NCBI GenBank assembly: GCA_016793165.1
Contig: JAEULA010000098.1
Location: 1-51,666, forward strand
Direction: 5' to 3'
From: Alphaproteobacteria bacterium
GTDB taxonomy: Bacteria > Pseudomonadota > Alphaproteobacteria > CACIAM-22H2
DNA: 51,666 bases
Shown: positions 8,758 to 16,459 of the stretch, one piece after another
Layout: each line of letters begins with the position of its first letter
Numbering within the stretch: position 1 is the first letter of the stretch
The notes under the pieces: model-generated
The model's input: the letters and a program-made list of their open reading frames with translations, nothing else
Databases searched by the model: none
Told to the model about the DNA's origin: nothing
Program-made: the position numbers and the translations under genes

Positions 8758-9057
8758 GCTTCGTCTGAGCGCCGACGCCTTTTGCGAGCCGGACTTACCT
8801 TGATCGATGCCGCCGGGACGCAGCCACGGCGCGCGCCCATCTGGTCGCCGCATCGGAGCCGCCCGTTCCTGTCGGCCCGCCTGACACATCGCGCTGTTAG
8901 CCGGCGGCGTTAATCAACAGAGTTGCGCCGGTCCAGCGGCTTGCCGGGCTTGGCATCGGCCTTGCTTCGTGGGCGGTGAACGTCGGGCGACGCCGCTCGA
9001 CGCAGAGTCTGCGAACTCGAGAGGGCGCGTCGCTTCGGCGGCGCGACGGTCGAACGG

Positions 9058-9576
9058 TCATGGCAACGCGAATGGTCCTGAGGACTCGCCCGCGGACGGT
9101 GGCGTCGAACCATCGGCGGCCGCGATGGCGCCGGCGTCGGCCGGTGCATGTCCTCGCCGCCCGCGGGCGCGCCCCCTGCCAGAGGCTGCGCCGTGGCGTC
9201 GGCCCGCAGCGCCGGCGGATCCGCTATCCGGCGCTGCGCCGGCCACCCAAGGTCGCATTGCACGAGCCGATGCCGCTGAACTCCTGAGCGAACTCCGCCG
9301 ATCCTCGTCCTCCGGCTGCCGCAGCATCGGTCCGATTGCCCGCTCGCTTTCCCGTCGCGTCGCTCGCAGATCCAATGTGGCCGAGTCGACGAATCCGCGC
9401 GACTGAGCAGCCATTCGCCGAGCGGCCATACCTCCGAGCCACCGTGTCTGAGCCACCGTGTCTGAGTTGCCCGTCCCCGAGCCGCCCGTCCCCGAGTCGC
9501 CCGTCTCAGAGATGCCCGTCTCAGAGATGCCCGTCTCAGAGATGCCCGTTTCCGTGCCGCCGTCCCCGAGCGCCAT
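9058..9576 (-). CDS. Doubtful ORF with an N-terminal ETGIS pentapeptide repeat
   Basis: From ATG 9576 the minus strand encodes 172 residues starting MALGDGGTETGISETGIS, with three ETGIS units and then GDSGTGGSGTGNSDT. Over the first ~40 codons third-position G/C is very high; afterwards it falls and the sequence becomes Arg/Ala-rich without a domain. The T/G/S-rich start resembles the N-terminus of the haloperoxidase-like protein at 3132-4121. It lies 57 bp downstream of the Hcp gene on the same strand. It may be a real gene decayed after its N-terminus. Confidence 0.25.
   Translation of the reverse strand: MALGDGGTETGISETGISETGISETGDSGTGGSGTGNSDTVAQTRWLGGMAARRMAAQSRGFVDSATLDLRATRRESERAIGPMLRQPEDEDRRSSLRSSAASARAMRPWVAGAAPDSGSAGAAGRRHGAASGRGRARGRRGHAPADAGAIAAADGSTPPSAGESSGPFALP
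9464..9553. repeat. 15-bp tandem repeat, six units
   Basis: Six consecutive 15-bp units of the form GAG-NNG-CCCGTC-NCN. Units 3-5 share the ending CCCGTCTCA and units 4-6 start GAGATGCCCGT. Two more diverged units follow at about 9596-9626. The period is a multiple of three. On the minus strand the units read as ETGIS-like pentapeptides, on the plus strand as SEMPV-like ones. Confidence 0.85.
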
Positions 9577-9633
9577 CCTCGAGCCGACATCCTTGAGCTG
9601 CCCGTCCCCGAGCCGCCCGCTTTCCGCCGATGA

Positions 9634-10200
9634 TCAGCGCGCGCGTGAGCGCGCTCGCGCCGGACCGGCTTCGCCGACGCCGCGCTTGCGGCTGATGGCC
9701 CCGGCGCCGTCGAGGCTGTCCTCGTGCGTCAGGGCGCCATCGGTCCAGGTCCAGACGATCTTGCGATAGATGAAGCCCACGCGCTCGAAATCGGCGTAGC
9801 GGAGCAGCGCGGGATCGCGCGTGTCCGGCAGCCCGAAGCCGATCTCGCTGACCCGCGCGTCGACCAGCTTGATCGTCAGGTGGTTGCGCTCGACGCCGGC
9901 CGCACCGCCGCTGCCGCCTGTCGCGGCGCTGAACAGCTTGAGCTCCCACTCCTTGAAAGACTCGTTGGTGGCATGGGCACGGCGCAGGCCGATGGTCGCG
10001 AGATCCGTGTCCTTGACCAGGAAGAAGGGGCCAAAGCGACGCTTGCCGGTCGGCTGCAGCGTCGCCGCATCGATCGGCGTAGCGACGAGATGATCGGCCT
10101 GCACCACCTTGATCATCCCTTCACGGCCCTTCTGCATGACCGAGCCGCGGATCGGCCCCTGCACCTGACCGACCAGCTTGAGGAACCCGTTGAGCGCCAT
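9634..10200 (-). CDS. hcp: Hcp-family type VI secretion tube protein (orphan)
   Basis: 188 residues starting MALNGFLKLVGQVQGPIRG. Hcp features are clear: the early VQGPIRGSV strand, the central RRFGPFFLVKDTD segment, the SFKEWELKLF strand, and the late VGFIYRKIVWTWTDGALTHED block that closes the Hcp barrel. A ~20-residue Arg/Ala-rich tail extends past the usual end. The start at 10200 has GAGGGG upstream. Hcp forms hexameric rings and carries or fuses to effectors. No sheath, baseplate, ClpV or VgrG gene is in the window, so its apparatus must be elsewhere or absent. It is the last gene of a minus-strand series behind a lipoprotein and a bactofilin. Confidence 0.85.
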   Translation of the reverse strand: MALNGFLKLVGQVQGPIRGSVMQKGREGMIKVVQADHLVATPIDAATLQPTGKRRFGPFFLVKDTDLATIGLRRAHATNESFKEWELKLFSAATGGSGGAAGVERNHLTIKLVDARVSEIGFGLPDTRDPALLRYADFERVGFIYRKIVWTWTDGALTHEDSLDGAGAISRKRGVGEAGPARARSRAR

Positions 10201-10261
10201 GATGCCCCTCGTTCACGTTGCCGGCCGTCACGCCTCCGGACGCCTGCCGTCGCCGCGGCGC

Positions 10262-10699
10262 TCAGCTCGAGCGCACCAGCCCACGGGCTTCCAGAATCTG
10301 GCCGTAGCAGTTGCGCTTGGTCACCCAGGCGCGCGCCGCGGCCGTGCGCGGGTGCGCCTCGATGTACTGCACCGTCAGCGTTCCGTTGCGCGGCTGGTCG
10401 CCGCGATGGAGGAACAGCGTCAGGAAGCAATCGTCGGTCGCGTAGCGCCAGATCTCCGCGGGCCCGTCGCGCCGCGTGAAGGTCGACGGCCCGAGCATGT
10501 CGCGCAGCGTCTCGCGTGACACGCCCATCAGCTTGTCCACGTCGCCTTCGGCCGGCGGTTGTGCCGACGGCAGGCCCGCCACCGACGGGTCCGCGGACGA
10601 CTGCACGCCGGACTGGCCGCTCGAGGCCGTGACGCACCCTGCGAGCGGCCCCGTCAGCGACAGGGCCAGCCCGCAGAGGAAGACCGCACAGCGGGTCAC
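10262..10699 (-). CDS. Small outer-envelope lipoprotein, function unknown
   Basis: GTG start at 10699, chosen because it places a lipoprotein signal peptide at the N-terminus: TRCAVFLCGLALSLTGPLAGC, lipobox LAGC, Cys22. The protein is 145 residues. The mature part has a disordered Ser/Pro/Ala linker and a small domain (VDKLMGVSRETLRDMLGPS, then EIWRYATDDCFLTLFL) with an SmpA/BamE-like feel, plus a C-terminal segment with a second Cys (KRNCYGQIL). It starts 19 bp after the bactofilin stop, so co-transcription is likely. Confidence 0.75.
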   Translation of the reverse strand: MTRCAVFLCGLALSLTGPLAGCVTASSGQSGVQSSADPSVAGLPSAQPPAEGDVDKLMGVSRETLRDMLGPSTFTRRDGPAEIWRYATDDCFLTLFLHRGDQPRNGTLTVQYIEAHPRTAAARAWVTKRNCYGQILEARGLVRSS

Positions 10700-10718
10700 G
10701 ATGACGCGCCGCCCGGCT

Positions 10719-11294
10719 TCAGTCGGCGCGCGCCGTCGACGCCTGCCCGGAGACTTGAACGTCGCCCGAGATCTCGCCGCCCGCCTCGATCTCGACGGTG
10801 CCGTAGCGGATCGTGCCGGTGACCTTGCCGGTGGAGCGGATGAACAGCCGCTGGCGCACCGTGATGTTGCCCTCGAAGCGGCCGCCGATCTCCGCCTGGT
10901 CGATCTCGGCCGTGCCCTTGAAGAAGCCCATCTCCGAGATCTCGATGGCGCGCGTGTCCGAGAGGTCGGCTTCGACACGGCCCTCGACAACGAGGCGGTC
11001 GCACGAGGTGATCTTGCCCGAGAGCATGATCTCGCGGCCGACGATCAGCTTCTTGCCTTCGGCATCGGGCGGCGCGGTGCGCGCCGGGAGGCTGGCGCCG
11101 GGGCGTGTCGCCGGCACCGTCGCAGCCCCGGTGCGCGGGGGCAGCGTGGCGGGCATCGCCGGGGTACTGGGCGCCGACGGCGCGCTCGGCGTGCTGGCCA
11201 TGCGCGCGGGCATGCGCGGCGACTCCGACGAGGAATCGGTGTCCGGCGCTAGCGGACGAATGTCTTCCTCGGCTTCTTTCTTGCGACGGAACAT
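10719..11294 (-). CDS. Bactofilin
   Basis: 191 residues. A basic N-terminal tip (MFRRKKEAEED) is followed by a Pro/Ser/Ala/Thr-rich disordered linker to ~80. The bactofilin right-handed beta-helix spans ~82-185, with short repeats such as LIVGREIMLSGKI, LVVEGRVEADL, AEIGGRFEGNI and GTVEIEAGGEISGDV. Bactofilins polymerise without nucleotide into membrane-associated filaments that scaffold cell-shape or peptidoglycan enzymes. A lytic transglycosylase gene lies close by on the same strand, which fits that role. The start at 11294 has AGGGGAGAA-type sequence upstream. Confidence 0.93.
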   Translation of the reverse strand: MFRRKKEAEEDIRPLAPDTDSSSESPRMPARMASTPSAPSAPSTPAMPATLPPRTGAATVPATRPGASLPARTAPPDAEGKKLIVGREIMLSGKITSCDRLVVEGRVEADLSDTRAIEISEMGFFKGTAEIDQAEIGGRFEGNITVRQRLFIRSTGKVTGTIRYGTVEIEAGGEISGDVQVSGQASTARAD

Positions 11295-11486
11295 GTGGAG
11301 GTTCTCCCCTCAATCGTTGCGTTGGGTCGTGGTCGACTGGTTCAACTTCGAGCCGTTCCGACTTGACGTTCGCCTGACCTGCCGTCGACTCGACTCGTCG
11401 TGAATTCCACCGATGGCGCGACCGGACGGCCGCGTTCGGTCCTTGGGTTCGGACTTGCCGACGCGCGGGTCTCGCCGAGACCCGGA

Positions 11487-12185
11487 TCACCTCGGCGACG
11501 AGGTCGCGCCGGCCTCGCGCCGCGAAGCCTCGACAAGATGCGTCATGGTCGCAGCGGCGAGAATGGCGGCCGCCAGATTGACGAACGGGATGGCCATGAG
11601 CAACGCGAAAAGACCCCCAGCGACCCAGAACCGCAAGCGGCTTGTTTTCCACAGCGCGCGCTGCGCCGGCCATGCCACCCGACGTGGTGCGATCGCGTCG
11701 AAATTCTCCCGGGCCAGCAGATAACCGTTGAGCACGACGAACAGGACCGCGTTCACGACGGGCACGAAGTAGAGGGGCAATGCGACGAGATTGAGGCCGA
11801 TCGCCGTGCCGAGAAATCGCAGGCTGATCACAACCTGCTCGGCGACGCCCGGGCTCCTCGGCGGCGGCAGGCCCGGATAGTGCCGGGCTTCGACCGCGCC
11901 GCAGACGCGCTCGACCAGCAGCGTCGTCTGGATCGTCGTGACGACGGCCGGGAACAGGATGATCGACAGGACGACCGCGCCGGCGCCGGCCACGAACTCG
12001 ACTGCCACGCGAAGCCAGTGCGGCGTGGCCGCCGGCAGCAGGCCGGCGAGCCACGGCAGGGCGAGCCAAAGCGCGCCGAGCAGCACGACGAAGGTCGCGA
12101 ACGCGATCGCGAGCGAGGCCATCAGGAGCCGGCGCAGCGACGGCTCGGTCAGTTGCGTGATGGCGCGCAGGAATGCGGTCGGCAT
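11487..12185 (-). CDS. EI24/CysZ-like integral membrane protein
   Basis: Start chosen at ATG 12185 (MPTAFLRAITQLTEPSLRR) behind AAGGGCGG rather than the upstream ATG at 12242; 232 residues. About four to six hydrophobic segments are visible, including LLMASLAIAFATFVVLLGAL, FVAGAGAVVLSIILFPAVV, IGLNLVALPLYFVPVVNAVL and FALLMAIPFVNLAAAILAAA. The pattern and the LARENFDAIAPRR loop match the EI24 family, which includes the sulfate permease CysZ. No sulfur-assimilation genes are nearby, so the substrate is open. Confidence 0.8.
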   Translation of the reverse strand: MPTAFLRAITQLTEPSLRRLLMASLAIAFATFVVLLGALWLALPWLAGLLPAATPHWLRVAVEFVAGAGAVVLSIILFPAVVTTIQTTLLVERVCGAVEARHYPGLPPPRSPGVAEQVVISLRFLGTAIGLNLVALPLYFVPVVNAVLFVVLNGYLLARENFDAIAPRRVAWPAQRALWKTSRLRFWVAGGLFALLMAIPFVNLAAAILAAATMTHLVEASRREAGATSSPR

Positions 12186-12335
12186 GCGACCGCCCTTGTA
12201 GCGGGATTGGCTGCGGCGCGGAACGCGGGCGGCGCCGGGCATGCGCGACCTGCGCCGGCAGGACGGCGCCCGGCGAAGCGAGCTTCCGTCGGCAGGGTCA
12301 GTCGGCGCCGGCCCTTCCGGCCCCGGCGTTTGCGC

Positions 12336-13169
12336 TCAGGCGATGCCGCGCTTTGCGATCCGGCCGGCGACCGTGCGGCCGTGGTGGTCGTCGAGCGCCG
12401 CCAGCGCGGCGATCGTCTGCGGCGCGATGCCCTTGGTCGACAGGGCCTGCAGGACGTTGATGCGCGTGCTGGCCGCGGCGAACAGCGCCGAGCCGCGGAT
12501 CGCGCCGGCCGGATCGGTGCGGCCGACGGCCTGCACGATCTCGGGCGACGCCCGCCCGGTCTGGATCGAATCGAACCGCTTGGCGTAGCGCGCGTAGACC
12601 TCGTCGAGGCTGCGCTTGCCGCCGTCGGCATTGAAGAAGACTGCGCGGTTGGCCGCCGCGGCCTCGGGCAGCACGTCGGCCGCCGCTGCCCCGCCGTTGG
12701 CGCCCTGTGCCTTGAGGAAGCGGGTGGCTCCCTGCGGCCCGAGGAAGTGCGCCATGTAGAGATCGGTCGCGCTCGGCTCGCGGTTCAGCGCCGAGCGCAG
12801 CGTGTCCTGGTTGCCCTTGGCATATTCGGCGGCCATCGCCGCCGCGACCCGGGGATCGTTGCGCATCTCGAGGATGCGGCTGCGCGCCGCCGGATCGTTG
12901 GCGCCGAGCGCCTCGACGCTGTCGGCCAGCCCGTACTTCTCGCCGTGCTGGCGGATCATGTCGATCCACGTCCGGTCGATGAACTGGTAGAGGCCCGTCG
13001 CCGAGGACGTCGCGGCCTTGGCGTTGGGATCGAACCCGCTCTCGGCCTCGGCCTGCTTGACGAGGTACTCGAACGACACGCCGGTCCGGCGCGATGCGGT
13101 CTGGATCGCGTCCTTGATGTCGGGCGCGACGGAGCGGGCGACGGGCCCGACGAGGGGGGTATTGGCCAT
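12336..13169 (-). CDS. Lytic transglycosylase (SLT-like)
   Basis: 277 residues. The transglycosylase signature is near the N-terminus: VKQAEAESGFDPNAKA with the catalytic Glu43-Ser pair, then SATGLYQFIDRTW. The later AMAAEYAKGN and YMAHFLGPQGA segments also fit the family. There is no obvious signal peptide (MANTPLVGPVARSVAP), so export may use a non-Sec route or the enzyme may be a flagellar/secretion-associated type. The C-terminal ~110 residues are Ala-rich with no recognised domain. It would cleave peptidoglycan glycan strands. It lies among envelope genes on one strand, 68 bp from the AsmA-like gene. Confidence 0.85.
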   Translation of the reverse strand: MANTPLVGPVARSVAPDIKDAIQTASRRTGVSFEYLVKQAEAESGFDPNAKAATSSATGLYQFIDRTWIDMIRQHGEKYGLADSVEALGANDPAARSRILEMRNDPRVAAAMAAEYAKGNQDTLRSALNREPSATDLYMAHFLGPQGATRFLKAQGANGGAAAADVLPEAAAANRAVFFNADGGKRSLDEVYARYAKRFDSIQTGRASPEIVQAVGRTDPAGAIRGSALFAAASTRINVLQALSTKGIAPQTIAALAALDDHHGRTVAGRIAKRGIA

Positions 13170-13237
13170 GGCCCGGCAATCTCGGTCGCCGGCGGTGAAG
13201 AGATCGTAAAGGCGCCGTGCCGCGGGAGGGCCGCCCG

Positions 13238-13921
13238 CTATTTCGGCTTCGTGGACAGTGCGTTCTGGACCTCGGTGATGACGCTGCGCACCGCCTCCAC
13301 GACGATCGCGCCGAGCAGTCGCTGGGCGACTTCCGCGGCGGTGGCGCCGTTCTCCCGCCGGCCGATCGAACCCGTGCCGACCGGCGGCATGGTCACGGTC
13401 ACCGAATTCGGCAGTGCGCGGTGCGTGATCTGCAGCCGGCCGGGACGGCTGCCGAAGCTGTCGACGAGCAGCTTCGGCGTCTCCTGGTCGCGCCGCGTCG
13501 CGCTTTCGCGTGCGGCGGCGATCGCGCTGCGCTGCAGCGTCTCGAGATTGTTGGCGCCGGACTCGCCGACGAACGCGACGACGATGCCCGAGGCGATCAC
13601 CTCCCGCACGACGATGCGGCCGCCCGGCTGGTTCGGCCGTCCGTCGTAGCGGATCCAGACCTCGTCGATCGTGATCGCGTTGTCGCCGACGAATCCCTGC
13701 GGATTGGCGACCGTCAGGCCGGTCAGCCTGATCATCGGCTCCGGGCTGTCGGCCTGCTGCAGCTCGGCGCCGCGCACGCGCACGCCCACGCCGAGCGCGC
13801 GCGAGCCTTGCGTCTCGATCTCGGAGCGCACGATCTTGGGCAGGTTGCCCGCGACGAGGTAGAGCCCCCCGACGACCACGGCGACGAGCACGACCACGGC
13901 AACCAGGAGCTTCTTGATCAT
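13238..13921 (-). CDS. AsmA-like / DUF748-type inner-membrane-anchored protein
   Basis: 227 residues. One N-terminal membrane anchor (IKKLLVAVVVLVAVVVGGLY) is followed by a periplasmic beta-rich region typical of AsmA-family N-termini: VRSEIETQGSRALGVGVRV, MIRLTGLTVANPQG, TIDEVWIRYDG, VVREVIASGIVVAF. It is much shorter than full AsmA or TamB proteins. AsmA-type proteins are implicated in lipid transport or outer-membrane assembly. The start at 13921 lies ~22 bp from the preferred start of the divergent sugar kinase. Confidence 0.75.
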   Translation of the reverse strand: MIKKLLVAVVVLVAVVVGGLYLVAGNLPKIVRSEIETQGSRALGVGVRVRGAELQQADSPEPMIRLTGLTVANPQGFVGDNAITIDEVWIRYDGRPNQPGGRIVVREVIASGIVVAFVGESGANNLETLQRSAIAAARESATRRDQETPKLLVDSFGSRPGRLQITHRALPNSVTVTMPPVGTGSIGRRENGATAAEVAQRLLGAIVVEAVRSVITEVQNALSTKPK

Positions 13922-13943
13922 GCGTTCTCGCGAGGGGGAGCCT

Positions 13944-15383
13944 GTGGAGTCTACTCGCGTCGGCGTGGCGGCGGAATCCTCGGGTGGCGACGGCCCCGGC
14001 GAAACCACCCTCGTCGCCGATCTCGGCGCGAGCTCGTTCCGTGTCGCGCTCTTTGCCGGCGACGGCCATGCGCTGGCGACGGCCGCGCGGCCGCACCGGC
14101 TGGGCCCGGAGGCCGATCCCGAGGGCTGGCTCGCCACCTTCGCCGAGCTGGTCGCCGAGCTGCTGGCGCCGCGCCCGGCGCTGCGGGTCGCGGCGATCGC
14201 GATCACGGCCTTCACGCGCACCGAGATCCATCTCGACGGCGCGGGCATGCCGCTGCGGCCGGCGATCACGTTCCTCGACACCCGCGCCGTCGCCGAGGCG
14301 GCGGCGCTCGAGTTGCGGCTCGGGACGCGCGGCGTGTTCTCGGCCGTGCATCCGCTCGCGCGGCTGGCCTGGCTCGCGCGCCACGAGCCGGCAGTGCACG
14401 GGGCGATCGTCCATGTCGTGCAGCCCAAGGATTTCCTGAACTTCCGCCTCACCGGCCGTCTCGCAAGCGACCCCGCATCGAACGTGCCGCTGGTCGGCGA
14501 CACCCGCGACTACCTACCGGAGCGGCTCGCGGCGGCTGGGGTGCCGGCCACGCTGTTTCCGGCCCTGAGCTCGCCGCGCCATGGCCTCGGTCCCGTGCGC
14601 GAAGGGCTTCCCGGTGCGCTCGCCCGTCTCGCCGGCGCGCGGGTCGTCGTCGGCGCCATGGACACCTGGGCCGCGACGCTCGGGCTGGGCGTGCATGAAG
14701 TGGGTCTCGCCTACAACCTCGCGGGCACGACCGAGGTGAACGGCATGATGCTCGCGGCGCCGGTGCGGGCCGAAGGCCTGCTCGGCGTCGCCTGGGACGA
14801 CGGCCTGTTCCACCTCGGAGGTCCGAGTCAGGCCGGCGCGGGCTGCCTCGCCTGGCTCGCGGGGCTGCTCGGCACGACGCCCGAGTCGCTGGCGCACGCC
14901 GCCGCCGCGGTCGATCCCGCGGCCGCGGTGCCGACCTTCCTGCCGTATCTCGACGGCGAGCGCGTGCCGTTCTGGGATGCGCGGCTGCGCGGCGGCTTCA
15001 TGGGCCTCGTCCGCGATACCGATCCGGGAATGCTTGCCCGCGCGGTGATGGAGGCGGTGGCATTCCACGATCGGCTCGTCCTCGGGCGCGCGGCGGCGGC
15101 GGCCGGCGGCCCGCCGCGCGAAGTGGTTCTGGGCGGCGGCGGCGCGTCGTCCACGCTGTGGTGTCAGATCAAGGCCGATTGCTGGGCGCTGCCATTGCAC
15201 AGGCCGGACGTCGACGAACCGGGCCTGCGCGGCGGTCATCTGCTGGCCTCGGGTCGGCCCTCGCCGCCGCCGGTCGGACGACGATATGTCGCCGCGCCGC
15301 GCCGCGCGGCCCTGCTGGAACCGCGCTACCGGCGCTTTCTTGCCGAGGTGGAGAAGCTACGCGGCGGGACGGCGCACGCATGA
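13944..15383 (+). CDS. FGGY-family carbohydrate kinase
   Basis: GTG at 13944 chosen because GAGGGGGAG precedes it and it avoids overlap with the divergent gene; ATG 13920 is the alternative. 479 residues. Phosphate-1 motif LVADLGASSFRVALF, mid-protein HVVQPKDFLNFRLTGRLASD, a catalytic-region match GAMDTWAATLGLG, adenosine-site match NLAGTTEVNG, and the second-domain VVLGGGGASSTLWCQIKADC. It phosphorylates a sugar or polyol with ATP; xylulose or a related sugar is possible. The gene precedes a sugar permease and binding protein. Residues ~430-450 look out of frame compared with the family, suggesting compensating indels near 15235 and 15285. Confidence 0.88.
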   Translation: MESTRVGVAAESSGGDGPGETTLVADLGASSFRVALFAGDGHALATAARPHRLGPEADPEGWLATFAELVAELLAPRPALRVAAIAITAFTRTEIHLDGAGMPLRPAITFLDTRAVAEAAALELRLGTRGVFSAVHPLARLAWLARHEPAVHGAIVHVVQPKDFLNFRLTGRLASDPASNVPLVGDTRDYLPERLAAAGVPATLFPALSSPRHGLGPVREGLPGALARLAGARVVVGAMDTWAATLGLGVHEVGLAYNLAGTTEVNGMMLAAPVRAEGLLGVAWDDGLFHLGGPSQAGAGCLAWLAGLLGTTPESLAHAAAAVDPAAAVPTFLPYLDGERVPFWDARLRGGFMGLVRDTDPGMLARAVMEAVAFHDRLVLGRAAAAAGGPPREVVLGGGGASSTLWCQIKADCWALPLHRPDVDEPGLRGGHLLASGRPSPPPVGRRYVAAPRRAALLEPRYRRFLAEVEKLRGGTAHA

Positions 15384-15434
15384 GCGCGATTCCGGTCGCC
15401 CGCGAACTGCACTAGGGTCCGCGCGCGAACGGAC

Positions 15435-16424
15435 ATGACGGCAGCCGCGACCATACGGCCCGAGGGCACGCACCGCCGCGACGGCGTGCTCGAGCGCTAC
15501 GGCACCTGCCTGGCGCTGGCGGCGCTGCTTGTGTTCTTCGCGCTCCTGGCGCCGAACTTCGCGAGCCCGGGAAACCTTCTGAACGTGCTGCGCCAGGTCA
15601 GCTTCCTGTCGATCCTCGCGGTCGGGTTCACGCTGGCGCTGGTCGTCGCGGAGCTCGACCTGTCCTTCGCCAATGTCTGCAGCTTCGCCGCGGTGGCGAT
15701 GGGTGCGCTGCTCTATGGCGGCTGGCCCATCGCGCTCGGCCTCGCGGCGCCGCTGGCGATCGGGCTCGGCTTCGGCCTGTTCAACGGCCTCGCCGTGACT
15801 CGCCTGCGCATCCCCTCGCTGATCGCCACGCTCGCCACCGGCACGATCGCCAATGGCGCCGCCTTCCTGCTGACCGGCGGCGTCGCCTTCGTCGGCCGCC
15901 TGCCCGAAGCCGTGCTGGCGCTCGGCCGCGGCAGCATCGCCGGCGTGCCGGTGCTCGTCGTCTGGATGGTCGTCGTCGCGGGGCTGGCGCAGTTCGTCGT
16001 GCGCGGAACGCGGCTCGGCGCCCACATGCTCGCGACGGGCGAGGCCGAGGACGCGGCGCGGCTCGCCGGCATCGACGTCGCGCGCATGAAGCGGCTGGGG
16101 CTCGCGCTGTCGGGGCTCCTTGCCGGCTCGACCGCGGTCCTGCTCGTGGGCGCGCTGAGCACCGCCGCTCCGACCATGGCCTACGACTTCCTGATGCGCG
16201 CGATCGCCGCGGTGCTGATCGGCATGACGACGATCGAGCCCGGGCGGCCGAACGTGCCGGGCACGATCGTGGGCGTGCTCATGATCGGCGCGCTGACCAA
16301 CGGGCTGGTGCTGATGGGCGCGCCGTACTTCGTCCAGGACATCGTGCTCGGCGCGATCATCCTGGCCTCGGTCGGCCTGTCGGCGAGTCGGTTGAAGCGG
16401 GCGGCCTTCGGGCTGCATAAGTGA
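15435..16424 (+). CDS. RbsC-like sugar ABC transporter permease
   Basis: 329 residues with about eight to ten hydrophobic segments. The BPD_transp_2 pattern is clear: NLLNVLRQVSFLSILAVGFT near the N-terminus, IPSLIATLATGTIANGAAF in the middle, and a cytoplasmic-loop region GEAEDAARLAGIDVARMK. The RbsC-type signature LDLSFANVCSFAAV replaces the usual IDLSVG sequence. It forms the membrane channel for the binding protein encoded 35 bp downstream. The ATPase is probably the one at 19644-20402. Confidence 0.92.
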   Translation: MTAAATIRPEGTHRRDGVLERYGTCLALAALLVFFALLAPNFASPGNLLNVLRQVSFLSILAVGFTLALVVAELDLSFANVCSFAAVAMGALLYGGWPIALGLAAPLAIGLGFGLFNGLAVTRLRIPSLIATLATGTIANGAAFLLTGGVAFVGRLPEAVLALGRGSIAGVPVLVVWMVVVAGLAQFVVRGTRLGAHMLATGEAEDAARLAGIDVARMKRLGLALSGLLAGSTAVLLVGALSTAAPTMAYDFLMRAIAAVLIGMTTIEPGRPNVPGTIVGVLMIGALTNGLVLMGAPYFVQDIVLGAIILASVGLSASRLKRAAFGLHK

Positions 16425-16459
16425 CCGATCCACGGATGCCGAAGAGGGAGGCCCCAGCC

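Larger units (their letters stand above)
8758..9633. other. Gene-poor stretch between the small Cys ORF and hcp
   Basis: About 880 bases without a confident gene. It contains the doubtful ETGIS ORF and the 15-bp tandem repeat listed separately. A plus-strand frame ending at 9406 has a short helical-looking tail (RADAAELLSELRR) but an Arg/Pro-rich, unprotein-like body. No RNA gene was recognised. Confidence 0.4.

Noticed and set aside
9464..9553. CRISPR array
   Set aside because: The 15-bp units are contiguous without spacers and keep a coding period of three.
10200..10262. Hcp and lipoprotein as part of a complete T6SS locus
   Set aside because: No other T6SS component was found anywhere in the window.
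13914..13943. Earlier TTG/ATG starts for the FGGY kinase
   Set aside because: They overlap or abut the divergent AsmA-like start and lack a Shine-Dalgarno; the GTG at 13944 has one.
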